From Chryseobacterium sp. S0630 (lineage in GTDB: Bacteria; Bacteroidota; Bacteroidia; Flavobacteriales; Weeksellaceae), in assembly GCF_024158915.1 (NCBI RefSeq), contig NZ_JAMZGF010000010.1, forward strand, positions 46,838-110,837: a stretch of 64,000 nt of DNA. The letters are read 5' to 3'. The first letter of the stretch is position 1; each line of letters starts with the position of its first letter. A model generated the notes under the pieces. It saw nothing but the letters and a program-made list of their open reading frames with translations, was not told where the DNA came from and ran no database searches. This document shows, in pieces, positions 20,487 through 28,829 of the stretch. The position numbers and the translations under genes were made by a program.

Positions 20487-20633
20487 ATGAAAAATCTAAA
20501 AAAACTAAGCAGACAAGTACAAAAGGAAATTAAAGGCAGTGGACCTTTCAAAAGATGTACAGAACATTACGAATGTCCGGGCGGATCATGTTGTCACAAC
20601 ATTTGTGTTGTCAATCCATGTCCTCTGGAATAA
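20487..20633 (+). CDS. cysteine-rich precursor peptide 3
   Basis: A 48-aa peptide: leader MKNLKKLSRQVQKEIKGS, then C24-x5-C30-x4-C35-C36-x3-C40-x4-C45. The core ECPGGSCCH is shared with peptide 1, although the two genes are not neighbours. The leader ends in GS. It is second in a two-gene unit with peptide 2 and is closed by a terminator at 20650. Confidence 0.82.
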   Translation: MKNLKKLSRQVQKEIKGSGPFKRCTEHYECPGGSCCHNICVVNPCPLE

Positions 20634-20649
20634 TATATGATCATTACAG

Positions 20650-20676
20650 ACACCTGCATTAGTAGGTGTTTTTTAT
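20650..20676 (+). terminator. terminator after peptides 2-3
   Basis: Stem ACACCT / AGGTGT with an 8-base loop followed by TTTTATTT. Confidence 0.7.
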
Positions 20677-20740
20677 TTAAAACATGAATAAAACATTGAT
20701 TACTAGTAAAATATTTTCACTCACAAATGAATAATATAGA

Positions 20741-20757
20741 AATATTTACTATTTTAG
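20741..20757 (+). promoter_or_regulatory. conserved promoter block of peptides 4-5
   Basis: AATATTTACTATTTTAG, 28 bases before the ATG of peptide 4; it matches the block before peptide 2. Confidence 0.5.
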
Positions 20758-20785
20758 TCTGACATTAAATCTAAACTATAACGCT

Positions 20786-20935
20786 ATGAAAAATCTAAAA
20801 AAACTCAGCAGAGAAGCTGCCAAGCAAATTAATGGCGGTATCGGACCGTTCAGATGCAGCATCACAAGACCTTGCTCTGTGGGATATTGCTGTAATGGAG
20901 AATGCCTTGACCATGACTGCATGATAGAGCCTTAA
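20786..20935 (+). CDS. cysteine-rich precursor peptide 4 (double-glycine leader)
   Basis: A 49-aa peptide: leader MKNLKKLSREAAKQINGG, then C24-x5-C30-x4-C35-C36-x3-C40-x4-C45. The leader is nearly identical to that of peptide 2 and the core shares VGxCCxGxC with it, so 2 and 4 form one subtype and 1 and 3 another. The core residues between cysteines differ freely while the spacing is exact, which suggests selection on a disulfide scaffold. It is followed 20 bases later by peptide 5. Confidence 0.82.
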   Translation: MKNLKKLSREAAKQINGGIGPFRCSITRPCSVGYCCNGECLDHDCMIEP

Positions 20936-20955
20936 TTTAAATACAATCATATAGC

Positions 20956-21117
20956 ATGAAGAATTTAAATCTTAAGAAGCTCAACAGGCTTGAACAAAAA
21001 AACATTAAAGGAAGTGGGATAAAAAAATGCGGTGACCACTCAGATTGTGGCCCGTACCAATGCTGTACAAACGCTGTCTGTACATACATTCCCACTTCAG
21101 AATGCGAACCAATATAA
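20956..21117 (+). CDS. cysteine-rich precursor peptide 5 (divergent core)
   Basis: A 53-aa peptide: leader MKNLNLKKLNRLEQKNIKGS, then C25-x5-C31-x4-C36-C37-x4-C42-x7-C50. The first three loops keep the family spacing; the last two are longer, so this is the most diverged core. It is the last gene of the cluster and ends 31 bases before a terminator. No modification enzyme or peptidase-exporter lies on either side, so export must depend on genes outside the window. Confidence 0.78.
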   Translation: MKNLNLKKLNRLEQKNIKGSGIKKCGDHSDCGPYQCCTNAVCTYIPTSECEPI

Positions 21118-21148
21118 AGAATATTGGAATTTAAAATTTAATTTTTAT

Positions 21149-21176
21149 ACATCCGTTTCGGCGGGTGTTTTTTTTA
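21149..21176 (+). terminator. terminator after peptides 4-5
   Basis: Stem ACATCCG / CGGGTGT (one G-T pair), 6-base loop, then eight T. Confidence 0.75.
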
Positions 21177-21251
21177 CCCTTATACTGAAGCACTAAACTT
21201 TAATTAATCCTTAATTTTGCCACTTTATTGCTCAGTCTTAAAAATTTGAAT

Positions 21252-21259
21252 TATTTTTG
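21252..21259 (+). promoter_or_regulatory. mgtE promoter -7 element
   Basis: TATTTTTG lies inside the open frame that starts at 21228, with a TTG 21 bases upstream. It argues that translation starts downstream, at TTG 21282. Confidence 0.55.
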
Positions 21260-21281
21260 CATATCCAAAAAATTTCACGTT

Positions 21282-22604
21282 TTGAATTCTAGAGACGAAC
21301 TTATCTTCAACCCTGCCGATATTGCCGAAACTCTCAGCGAACTTCCTGCTGATGAGAGGCTGCTCGCGTTTCTGAAGGTTCCGAAAGAATACAAAGCAGA
21401 AGTTTTCTCACACCTTGATCCTGATTTTCAGGAAGATACCATCAGAAGTATCGGAAGCGATGAAGTTTCCGAAATTCTGAATGCCATGACTCCGGATGAC
21501 AGAACTGCTCTTTTCGAGGATTTTCCGGATGAGCTGATCAAGTATTCCATCAATCACCTTAATCCGCAGGAAAGAAGAATTGCTTTAAAACTTCTTGGAT
21601 ACAACTCAGATTCTATTGCCCGTCTGATGACGCCTTATTATATCCAGATCCGTAAGGAATGGACGGTAAAAAGATGTCTTCAACAGATCAAAAAGGTAGG
21701 AAAAAGAGTGGAAACCATGAATTACCTGTATGTGGTGGATGAAAGAAACCGCCTGATTGATGACCTTGCCATCGGAACTTTATTATTAGAAGAAGAAGAT
21801 ACGCTGGTTTCTGATATTACAGATAATCATTTCGTAGCGATTACTACCACTACTTCCAAAGAGGATGCGGTAACGTATTTTGAGAAGTATGACCGTGGCG
21901 CTCTTCCTATTATTACGGAAGCAGGTGTTCTGGTAGGAATCGTGACTATTGATGATATTCTCGATCAGATTGAACAACAGAACACGGAAGATATCCAGAA
22001 GTTCGGGGGATTGGAAGCATTGGATCTTCCCTACATCCAAACTTCATGGACCGAAATGATCAAAAAAAGGGCGACCTGGCTGATCATTCTATTTGTTTCG
22101 GAAATGCTGACTGCTTCTGCGATGGGATATTTTGATAAAGAAATTGAAAAAGCAGTTGTTTTGGCCTTATTTGTTCCATTGATTATTTCCAGTGGAGGAA
22201 ATTCCGGATCACAGGCAGCAACTTTGATTATCCGTGCGATGGCTCTTCAGGAAATCAGTCTGAAAGATTGGTGGTATGTCATGAAAAAAGAAATTATTTC
22301 CGGATTATGTCTTGGAGCAATTTTAGGAGTTATCGGATTTATCAGAATTATGCTTTGGCAGCAGATAGGCCTGTTTGATTACGGCCAATATTGGGTATAC
22401 GTAGGATTAAGTGTTTCTGTTTCCCTGATTGCCATTGTGTTATGGGGAACATTATCAGGTTCTATGATTCCGTTTGTTTTAAAGAAATTAAACCTTGACC
22501 CTGCCACTTCTTCGGCTCCGTTTGTAGCAACATTAGTGGATGTGACCGGACTTATTATCTATTTTACCGTAGCCGGACTTTTCTTAACCGGAAAACTTTT
22601 GTAA
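21282..22604 (+). CDS. mgtE: magnesium transporter MgtE
   Basis: MgtE is a magnesium channel/transporter of the inner membrane. The N-terminal helical MgtE_N domain ([20 protein letters not shown] ...), two CBS domains (about 135-250, including [22 protein letters not shown]) and a five-helix membrane domain with [17 protein letters not shown] give the full family order. The CBS and N domains sense cytosolic Mg2+ and close the channel. The frame is open from 21228, but a promoter element at 21252 makes the TTG at 21282 (then [12 protein letters not shown]) the likelier start, giving 440 aa. It is followed 26 bases later by the metal-receptor-like gene. Confidence 0.93.
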   Translation: MNSRDELIFNPADIAETLSELPADERLLAFLKVPKEYKAEVFSHLDPDFQEDTIRSIGSDEVSEILNAMTPDDRTALFEDFPDELIKYSINHLNPQERRIALKLLGYNSDSIARLMTPYYIQIRKEWTVKRCLQQIKKVGKRVETMNYLYVVDERNRLIDDLAIGTLLLEEEDTLVSDITDNHFVAITTTTSKEDAVTYFEKYDRGALPIITEAGVLVGIVTIDDILDQIEQQNTEDIQKFGGLEALDLPYIQTSWTEMIKKRATWLIILFVSEMLTASAMGYFDKEIEKAVVLALFVPLIISSGGNSGSQAATLIIRAMALQEISLKDWWYVMKKEIISGLCLGAILGVIGFIRIMLWQQIGLFDYGQYWVYVGLSVSVSLIAIVLWGTLSGSMIPFVLKKLNLDPATSSAPFVATLVDVTGLIIYFTVAGLFLTGKLL

Positions 22605-22630
22605 TTTTAGGCATCATCTAACATGCCAAT

Positions 22631-23371
22631 ATGAAAATCGTTTCACTTGTACCTTCTATTACTGAGGCTTTATTTGACCTTGGACTGACCGAAAATGAAG
22701 TGGTAGGAAGAACAAAATTCTGTATTCATCCTCAGGACAAAATAAAAAATGTAGCCATAATCGGAGGAACTAAGAATATCAATATTGAGAAGATTAAAGC
22801 ATTACAACCGGATCTTATTCTTGCCAATAAGGAAGAAAATGTAAAAGAACAGGTAGAAGCTTTGATGAATGACTTTAAAGTAACAGTAACCAATATTGAT
22901 ACGATTGAGGATAATTATTATCTGCTTAAAAATCTCGGAAAACTTTTCGGAAAGGAAGACAGAGCACAGCTTTTCAATCTTAAAATTTATGATGTTCTGG
23001 ATCAGGCAAAACTGGAAGCACCGGTAAAAGCCGCTTATCTTATCTGGAAAAATCCTTATATGACCATTGGTTCAGACACTTTCATTCACAGGATTATGTC
23101 AGAAATTGGTTTTGAAAATATTTTCAAGGACAAAACCCGCTATCCTCAGATCACCACTGAAGATCTGGCTGATGCCGATGTCATTATGCTTTCCTCTGAA
23201 CCTTTTCCGTTTAAAGAAAAACATATTGAAGAGCTACAAGTTTTTTATCCTGATAAAAAGATAATAATCGTAGATGGTGAAGCCTTTTCCTGGTATGGAA
23301 CCCATATTGCAAAATGCGAGAATTATTTTAAAGAACTTCTCACAGAAATTCAACAGATGCAGCAAAGCTAA
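22631..23371 (+). CDS. BtuF/TroA-like cobalamin- or iron-binding protein without signal peptide
   Basis: A 246-aa protein of the helical-backbone metal receptor superfamily, class of periplasmic B12/Fe-chelate binding proteins. The opening MKIVSLVPSITEALFDLGL is the first strand and helix of the mature fold, and LQPDLILANKEEN and VIMLSSEPFPFKEKH match later signature positions. No signal peptide precedes it, so it may be cytoplasmic or exported by another route. No cognate permease or ATPase adjoins it. It may be co-transcribed with mgtE. The ligand (cobalamin or a ferric chelate) cannot be decided from sequence. Confidence 0.8.
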   Translation: MKIVSLVPSITEALFDLGLTENEVVGRTKFCIHPQDKIKNVAIIGGTKNINIEKIKALQPDLILANKEENVKEQVEALMNDFKVTVTNIDTIEDNYYLLKNLGKLFGKEDRAQLFNLKIYDVLDQAKLEAPVKAAYLIWKNPYMTIGSDTFIHRIMSEIGFENIFKDKTRYPQITTEDLADADVIMLSSEPFPFKEKHIEELQVFYPDKKIIIVDGEAFSWYGTHIAKCENYFKELLTEIQQMQQS

Positions 23372-23430
23372 TTTTTCACGATCAACTTTAAACCCAAAAC
23401 TTTAAACTTTAAACTTTAAATATTTAATCC

Positions 23431-23898
23431 ATGTCTGGTACAGTTATATTATCTGAAGGAGCAGAATTCGATCATGTCATACAGGAAGTTTCAAAATATA
23501 TCCACCTGTATGTAATGGCGTTTGAAAAAGAAGAAAGAACCATCACCCGTGTAGATAAACGCGAAAATATGTATGGAGGAAACGGAACAGTCTATATGAT
23601 ACAGATGTTTGATCAGGAAGAACTGGCCAATAACCGCCTTGCCGCCTACATGGTTTTACTGAATAAAGGAGATGAATCCGGATTCCACACACACAATCTA
23701 AGAAATGAAGAGGAATTGTACGTTGTAGTGCACGGAACAGGAGAATATAGAGAAAGAACCGGAACAGAAGGGGGAATACGCAAGAAAACGCTTCAAAAAG
23801 GTGATATCACAGCCATCAGCTCCATAGGATATCATTCTATTGAAAATACAGGAGAAGAACCTTTAATCATGTTTGTAATTACCACCAATAATCCATAA
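23431..23898 (+). CDS. cupin-domain protein
   Basis: A 155-aa protein with a C-terminal cupin barrel. The first metal motif is read as GFHTHNLRNEEELYVVVHGTGEY (two His and a Glu) and the second as GYHSIENTGEEPLIMF, which supplies a His. The N-terminal 60 residues are not recognised. A small metal-binding enzyme or sensor is likely; the substrate is unknown. It lies after a short AACTTTAA direct repeat and ends at a bidirectional terminator. Confidence 0.78.
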   Translation: MSGTVILSEGAEFDHVIQEVSKYIHLYVMAFEKEERTITRVDKRENMYGGNGTVYMIQMFDQEELANNRLAAYMVLLNKGDESGFHTHNLRNEEELYVVVHGTGEYRERTGTEGGIRKKTLQKGDITAISSIGYHSIENTGEEPLIMFVITTNNP

Positions 23899-23932
23899 AA
23901 AAACTCCAGCTGAAATAGCTGGAGTTTTTATT
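23899..23932. terminator. bidirectional intrinsic terminator
   Basis: Stem AAAAACTCCAGCT / AGCTGGAGTTTTT with a 5-base loop between the convergent cupin and GAF genes. Confidence 0.85.
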
Positions 23933-23951
23933 TTTTTATAGTAAGTTTCGA

Positions 23952-24401
23952 TTACAAAATCTTAGAAACTTCGTTACAAAGCCATTCTAGCAATTCACGG
24001 TCTTCTTTTGTGAAAGGATCGATGGTGTGAGAATCAATATCGATCTGACCGATGTTCTTTCCGTCTTTAAAAATCGGAACTACAATTTCTGCTTTTGTAT
24101 CAATGGAACAGCTTAAATAATTGCTTTCTTCATGTACGTCAGGAACTACAAATGTTTCATTGGAAACCGCAACCTGACCGCAAATCCCTTTACCGTAAGG
24201 AATAATGGTGTGATCTGTCGGCGCTCCTACGTAAGGTCCTAAAATCAACTCATCTTTGTCTCCATTTTTGAAATAGAAACCTGTCCAGTTGAAATAAGGA
24301 ATCTCCTGATCCAACAAATGACAAACTTTTTCAAGTTTTTCTTCTGTATTATGTTTAGGACTTTCAAGAATTGAGGAAAGTCTTTTCTTTAATTCTGACA
24401 T
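23952..24401 (-). CDS. GAF-domain protein, possible free methionine-(R)-sulfoxide reductase
   Basis: A 149-aa single GAF domain. NWTGFYFKNGDKDELILGPYVG and GKGICGQVAV ... VVPDVHEESNYLSCSID ... EIVVPI follow the fRMsr (YebR) pattern. That enzyme uses three cysteines; here only C74 (GICG) and C98 (LSCS) are present and the usual third, before GxGxCG, is replaced in the segment PTDHTIIP. It may be active through a modified thiol pathway or may be a non-catalytic ligand sensor. It lies 12 bases downstream of the gene at 24414 and is probably co-transcribed with it. Confidence 0.75.
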   Translation of the reverse strand: MSELKKRLSSILESPKHNTEEKLEKVCHLLDQEIPYFNWTGFYFKNGDKDELILGPYVGAPTDHTIIPYGKGICGQVAVSNETFVVPDVHEESNYLSCSIDTKAEIVVPIFKDGKNIGQIDIDSHTIDPFTKEDRELLEWLCNEVSKIL

Positions 24402-24413
24402 TGTATTTATATT

Positions 24414-25841
24414 TTAAGAGAATTGTTTTAGGGAAAGTTCTTCTTTATATCCGAACATTCCACGCTCTTTAATCATTTCTGCTACGCCTTCCGGAACCTG
24501 AGTTTCCCAGCCTTTCACACAACATGCAATTTTTCTCAATATTTCTCTGGAATAGATTTCCAAAAATTCCGGATTATAATTGGTAATATCTACAATACGA
24601 TTGTTGTGTTTGAAATATTTGTATAATTCTTTCAGGTTTTCCTCTACTTTAAGGTTGGAAGAATCCAACAGCTGATGAGTTTCCGGATCTTTATAAGGAT
24701 ACAGATATACTCTCATTCCATTTCTGAAAAACTTACCGAAGGCTTCAAGAATTCCTCCTGAAAGATTTTTATAATATTTCTCATCGAATACCATCAACAT
24801 ATTATTTACTCCCATTGCTACTCCGATGTCTCCACTTGTGTAAGATGCGAAATAATCAATCAGTCTGTAATATTCAGAGAAGTTTGAAATAATAACGGTA
24901 TACCCCAGTTTTCCAAGAATGTCTACTCTATCCAGGAAATCTCTTTCATCAATGTCTCCGTCTGCTCTCAGATTGGAAATAGTGATTTCGATAAGAACCT
25001 CTGTTTCTTCATGAGTACACGTAGCGTCTTTGAAGAACATATCCATACCGTTTTTAAGCATGTCAATGTTTACCTTCGTTACCGGTCTGAAACTTCCTCT
25101 TACCGCGAAAATATTTTTCTTGTACAAAACATCTGCCGGAAGCATATTGTTTCCTTGAGAGTTGAAAATCACAGCATCGGTCATTCCATTCTTTACCAAT
25201 TGAAGAGACATCAGTCTGTTATCAACATAGGCAAAAGCGGGTCCGCTGAAGTCGATCATATCAATTTCCAGATTATCTTTTGCAATATCATCGTAAAGAG
25301 ATTCTACTAAAGTTCTTGGATTATCAAAATAATGAAAGGCTCCGAAAATAAGGTTCACCCCCAGATTCCCTAAGGTTTCCTGCTGAAGTGTAGCATCATT
25401 TTCTTTGAATTTTACGTGGATAACGATCTCATTATAATCTTCATTTTCTTTGGTTTGAAAACGAATTCCTACCCAGCCGTGGCCTTTTACAGTTTTGTCA
25501 AAATTGATAGTAGTTACCGTATTGGCGTAAGAAAAGAATTTTCTATCCGGATTATTATCTCTTGAAATTCTCTCTTCAATCAAAGCTACTTCATATCGAA
25601 GCATTTTGCGAAGCCTGTTTTGGGTAACGTACCTGTTTTTTACTTCCTTTCCGTAGATGGCATCACTAAAATCTTTGTCATAAGCAGACATTGCTTTAGC
25701 AATCGTACCGGAAGCTCCCCCTGCTCTAAAAAAGTGGCGAACAGTCTCCTGCCCGGCTCCAATTTCTGCGAAAGTACCATAAATAGTAGGATCTAGATTA
25801 ATTGTTAATGCTTTTTGTTTAGGAGTTAGTTTCTGATACAT
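24414..25841 (-). CDS. conserved protein of unknown function (~475 aa)
   Basis: A 475-aa soluble protein that opens with LDPTIYGTFAEIGAGQETVRHFFRAGGASGTIAKAMSAYD-type sequence. That start is highly conserved in homologues I remember from Bacteroidota and other phyla. No signal peptide or membrane segment is seen. Database labels such as TonB-dependent receptor or nucleotide adenylyltransferase are sometimes attached to relatives, but neither a barrel nor a nucleotidyltransferase HxGH motif is visible, so I do not adopt them. It is the first gene of a two-gene unit with the GAF protein and is divergent from the metallo-hydrolase gene. Confidence 0.75.
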   Translation of the reverse strand: MYQKLTPKQKALTINLDPTIYGTFAEIGAGQETVRHFFRAGGASGTIAKAMSAYDKDFSDAIYGKEVKNRYVTQNRLRKMLRYEVALIEERISRDNNPDRKFFSYANTVTTINFDKTVKGHGWVGIRFQTKENEDYNEIVIHVKFKENDATLQQETLGNLGVNLIFGAFHYFDNPRTLVESLYDDIAKDNLEIDMIDFSGPAFAYVDNRLMSLQLVKNGMTDAVIFNSQGNNMLPADVLYKKNIFAVRGSFRPVTKVNIDMLKNGMDMFFKDATCTHEETEVLIEITISNLRADGDIDERDFLDRVDILGKLGYTVIISNFSEYYRLIDYFASYTSGDIGVAMGVNNMLMVFDEKYYKNLSGGILEAFGKFFRNGMRVYLYPYKDPETHQLLDSSNLKVEENLKELYKYFKHNNRIVDITNYNPEFLEIYSREILRKIACCVKGWETQVPEGVAEMIKERGMFGYKEELSLKQFS

Positions 25842-25895
25842 TAGGACATGAAATTTTTTGTAAATTTACCAAAATTAAACCAACCTCAAAACAAA

Positions 25896-26663
25896 ATGAA
25901 GTTGAAATTTTTAGGAACTGGTACTTCTCAAGGTGTACCCGTTATAGGCTGTACATGTGAAGTGTGTACTTCAGAAAATCCCAAAGACAAACGTTTACGT
26001 TCTTCCGTGATGATCACTACGGAGGAAAATAAAAAAATACTGATCGACTGCGGTCCGGATTTCAGACAGCAAATGCTTACCAATCATGAACATAACGTAG
26101 ACATTGCGCTGATTACCCATGAACATAATGACCACGTAATCGGATTGGACGATATGCGGCCCTTGATTTTTAAAAGTGGAAAAGATGTTCCGTTGTACTG
26201 CTATTCAAGAGTGGCTCATGAAATAAAAAACAGATTTCCTTACGCTTTTGCAGATGTAAGATATCCCGGTGCACCCGCTTTTGAACTTCACGAAATTGAA
26301 AATAAACCTTTTCAGGTACTGGATACGGAAATCACTCCTGTGGAAGTGATTCACTATAAAATTACCGTTTTCGGATATAAGTTTAAAAAACTGGCTTACA
26401 TTACAGATGCAGGATTTATTTCTGAAACGGAGAAGGAAAAATTGAAGGATCTGGACATTCTGATCTTAAACTGTATCAGAAAATTTGATCCCCATCCAGC
26501 CCATTTTATCCTTCCCGATGTCATTAAGTTGTTTGAAGAGCTAAAACCTAAGCAATTATTTTTAACACACATCAGCCATCATTTAGGACTGCATGACATT
26601 GAAGATAAGGAGCTTCCATCCGGAATACACCTTGCCTACGATGGTTTGGAACTTAATTTTTAA
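25896..26663 (+). CDS. metallo-beta-lactamase-fold hydrolase (PhnP-like)
   Basis: A 255-aa MBL-fold enzyme. The metal motif H75-x-H77-x-D79-H80 (THEHNDH) is intact, and LGTGTSQGVPVIGCTCEVC is the PhnP-type N-terminus with a cysteine pair that can bind structural zinc. PhnP cleaves cyclic ribose phosphates and related enzymes act on phosphodiesters; the substrate here is unknown. The ATG at 25896 is preferred over 25848, because the longer form adds an unconserved stretch and begins only six bases from the divergent gene. Confidence 0.88.
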   Translation: MKLKFLGTGTSQGVPVIGCTCEVCTSENPKDKRLRSSVMITTEENKKILIDCGPDFRQQMLTNHEHNVDIALITHEHNDHVIGLDDMRPLIFKSGKDVPLYCYSRVAHEIKNRFPYAFADVRYPGAPAFELHEIENKPFQVLDTEITPVEVIHYKITVFGYKFKKLAYITDAGFISETEKEKLKDLDILILNCIRKFDPHPAHFILPDVIKLFEELKPKQLFLTHISHHLGLHDIEDKELPSGIHLAYDGLELNF

Positions 26664-26684
26664 AAAAAATTATTCAAAAAGCTT

Positions 26685-26713
26685 TTGAACATTGAAAAAA
26701 GTTCCTATATTTG
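26685..26713 (+). promoter_or_regulatory. tRNA-Leu promoter
   Basis: TTG at 26685-26687, 18-base spacer, TATATTTG at 26706-26713, about 43 bases before the tRNA. Confidence 0.75.
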
Positions 26714-26756
26714 CACACCAATTTGAAACAAACATCACGTTTGAAATCAACATCAA

Positions 26757-26836
26757 GCCCAGGTGGCGGAATTGGTAGACGCGCTGGTCTCAAACACCAG
26801 TTCTTAGGAGTACCGGTTCGATCCCGGTCCTGGGTA
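26757..26836 (+). tRNA. tRNA-Leu (anticodon CAA)
   Basis: The cloverleaf can be folded by eye: acceptor GCCCAGG with CCTGGGT (one G-T pair), D-arm with AATTGGTAGAC, anticodon arm CTGGT-CTCAAAC-ACCAG and T-arm CCGG-TTCGATC-CCGG. A long class II variable region (TTCTTAGGAGTA) supports leucine. The anticodon CAA reads UUG. No CCA end is encoded; A26836 is the discriminator base. Confidence 0.95.
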
Positions 26837-26838
26837 CA

Positions 26839-26872
26839 AAAAACCTCTGAAAATTTCAGAGGTTTTTATTTT
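26839..26872. terminator. terminator of tRNA-Leu, shared with the S41 peptidase gene
   Basis: AAAAACCTCTGAA / TTCAGAGGTTTTT followed by ATTTTTT. It ends at the stop codon of the convergent peptidase gene. Confidence 0.8.
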
Positions 26873-28588
26873 TTACAGATTCTTCAAAATTCTTTCAAGC
26901 TCCAGGTCTCGTTTCTGAATAATATCATCATCAGAATATTCAATAAATTCATTGACTTTCACTCCTACTTTTTGGGTTTGAGAACCATCAAAATAAAAAA
27001 TACCATTCCCTGTGAATTCAAGATTGTAACCACCGGGAAGTGTTATGGTTCTGATATCACCATCTGCACCAGCTGTTCTCTGCCCAATAGTTCTGGCATT
27101 AGGAAAGATATTCTGAAGATTCATTGTATTCCATTCGCTCATGCTTAAAGTTTCAGGATTAACAATCATGAAAACTTTTCCTTTATAAGGATGAACGGTT
27201 TTATTTTTAATATCCGGATAATAAGTTCCAAATCCATCATAGCTGATAGGAATATATGTTCCGACATTTTTGGGATTGGGTTTATAGTATTTTCCAAAAC
27301 GGTTTTCCACGGGAGAAAAATATTTATAAACATAATGAAATACAAAACCACCCCAGTCCGGATATCCTCTCATATCAAATATAATAGCTTTTTTCGAGGA
27401 AGCATCCCTAAAAATAGAATCCATATGCTCATCCAGCTTATCATCAGAGATATTATTCGTAAAAGCAAAAACATCATTGATTTTAAAATAGACAATATCT
27501 TGATGATCTATCGTATACTGCTGTTTCTGACGGATCTTATTTTGAATATATTTCGAAACAATAGCCCGCTGTCCTTCATTGGTGAAATTAACAAACTCTG
27601 TGTCTGCCATATGGGTTTTATTATCCCTGGATTGTATTTTTAAGCTTTTGCGAGCCAGATTATCAGGCCAGATCAGATTCTTCTGAAAGTCCGATATCAG
27701 ATACAAAAACGTTTCAGGATTGGAAGTAGAAAGCAACTCTTTTTTTTCTTTAATAATCTCACGAACACTTTTACCATTCACCTCTGTTATTTGATCACCA
27801 ACATGAATATTCGCTTTGGAACAGATTTCGGGTAAAAGAAGTTCGGTAATCAATAGATGATCTTTCACGATCATATAATCAAAAGGCGGAAAATAGAATC
27901 TGTGGAAAATCTCATTTTTGAAATTCAATTGATCATAAAACCTGAAAGAATGGGTATCTTCCATCTTAGAAACTACTTTGTTAAGAATAACCTCAAAATC
28001 TTTTCTGGAAGAACTGCGAATGACCTGATCTACTAAATCTGAAAAATAAACCTCAGCATTTTTATCCATCAGATATTTGTGAGGATAAAGATAATCGATA
28101 GCACCCTGTAATTTGGCCAATGCCAGCAGACGATATGCTAAAGGCAGGTTTTCCTCTTTTTTAAACTCGTTGGTTTTAGAATCAAATGTTTTGTCTTTCT
28201 TTTCAGTTTCAGTAACAAATCTATGATTGTAAATATCATTTAACAGTATCTTGTTTTCTGAACTTATCTTTTTATTGTTCTGATACCATCTGAAATCTTG
28301 ATTTACAGACAATACTTCTTTTGGAGTGTCGATCACCGGAGCACCAGTAAATTTATGATTCAGATTTTTTAAAAGAAGGGTAATAATTGTGTTTTCACTG
28401 GTATTTGCATTTACTTTTCCTATTGTTTCCAAAAAAAGACTGTCTGCATCTTTCCTACCATCAGCAAGATCAGGATGGTAATATTTTATGAAATTCCAGG
28501 TTTTCATAAAATACATGTAATGGTCTTTTTGAGCATAAGTAGTAGCATGAAAAGCTATCACAAAAAATACAATAAAGATATTCTTCAT
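26873..28588 (-). CDS. exported S41-family peptidase
   Basis: A 571-aa protein. A signal peptide (MKNIFIVFFVIAFHATTYAQ) leads into a helical N-terminal domain (MKTWNFIKYYHPDLADG), a PDZ-like segment (ICSKANIHVGDQITEVNGKSV) and a C-terminal S41 domain. The catalytic region is KVFMIVNPETLSMSEWNTM, whose Ser in SMSE sits where tail-specific proteases have the nucleophile; QRTAGADGDIRTITLPGG follows. It is predicted to cut exported peptides in the periplasm or at the cell surface. Its stop touches the tRNA-Leu terminator. Confidence 0.88.
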   Translation of the reverse strand: MKNIFIVFFVIAFHATTYAQKDHYMYFMKTWNFIKYYHPDLADGRKDADSLFLETIGKVNANTSENTIITLLLKNLNHKFTGAPVIDTPKEVLSVNQDFRWYQNNKKISSENKILLNDIYNHRFVTETEKKDKTFDSKTNEFKKEENLPLAYRLLALAKLQGAIDYLYPHKYLMDKNAEVYFSDLVDQVIRSSSRKDFEVILNKVVSKMEDTHSFRFYDQLNFKNEIFHRFYFPPFDYMIVKDHLLITELLLPEICSKANIHVGDQITEVNGKSVREIIKEKKELLSTSNPETFLYLISDFQKNLIWPDNLARKSLKIQSRDNKTHMADTEFVNFTNEGQRAIVSKYIQNKIRQKQQYTIDHQDIVYFKINDVFAFTNNISDDKLDEHMDSIFRDASSKKAIIFDMRGYPDWGGFVFHYVYKYFSPVENRFGKYYKPNPKNVGTYIPISYDGFGTYYPDIKNKTVHPYKGKVFMIVNPETLSMSEWNTMNLQNIFPNARTIGQRTAGADGDIRTITLPGGYNLEFTGNGIFYFDGSQTQKVGVKVNEFIEYSDDDIIQKRDLELERILKNL

Positions 28589-28663
28589 TTACTTGAATTT
28601 GTGATGTAAAATACACTTTTAAAGTTTATAAATAAAATATAACTATTTCTCTTGTCATTCTAT

Positions 28664-28720
28664 TTCGGAATACCACAGTCTTTATACGATATCGCTACAA
28701 AATAAGTAGGCCTTCTATTT
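28664..28720. repeat. decayed copy of the 3' end of the VIT1-like gene
   Basis: The 57 bases match 29298-29354, which spans the stop and last codons of the VIT1-like gene, with one gap and scattered mismatches (TTCGGAATACCACAGTC versus TTCGGATACCACAATC). Beyond that the similarity fades. The two copies flank the truncated acyltransferase. Confidence 0.5.
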
Positions 28721-28776
28721 TCAAAGTATATAATAGGTCACTATCAGGATTAATCAATTATTTTCAAAATAAAAAA

Positions 28777-28806
28777 TCCTCTGAAAATCAATTGATTTCC
28801 AGAGGA
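28777..28806. repeat. hairpin upstream of the acyltransferase remnant
   Basis: TCCTCTG / CAGAGGA flank a near-perfect AAATCAATTGATTT palindrome. It may be an old terminator or regulatory hairpin left beside the fragment. Confidence 0.45.
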
Positions 28807-28829
28807 CTCTAAATATAAGCATTATCATC

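Noticed and set aside
19996..21117. Lanthipeptide or other modified-peptide cluster
   Set aside because: No LanM/LanB, radical-SAM, cyclodehydratase or peptidase-exporter gene lies near, and the cores are defined by paired cysteines rather than Ser/Thr-rich stretches.
21228..21281. Longer N-terminus of MgtE starting at TTG 21228
   Set aside because: It contains a strong TATTTTTG promoter element, so the transcript probably starts inside it.
24414..25841. TonB-dependent receptor or nucleotide adenylyltransferase label for the 475-aa protein
   Set aside because: No signal peptide, plug or barrel pattern and no HxGH nucleotidyltransferase motif is visible.
26711..27148. 145-codon ORF across the tRNA gene
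   Set aside because: It covers tRNA-Leu and its terminator and then runs antisense to the S41 peptidase gene.
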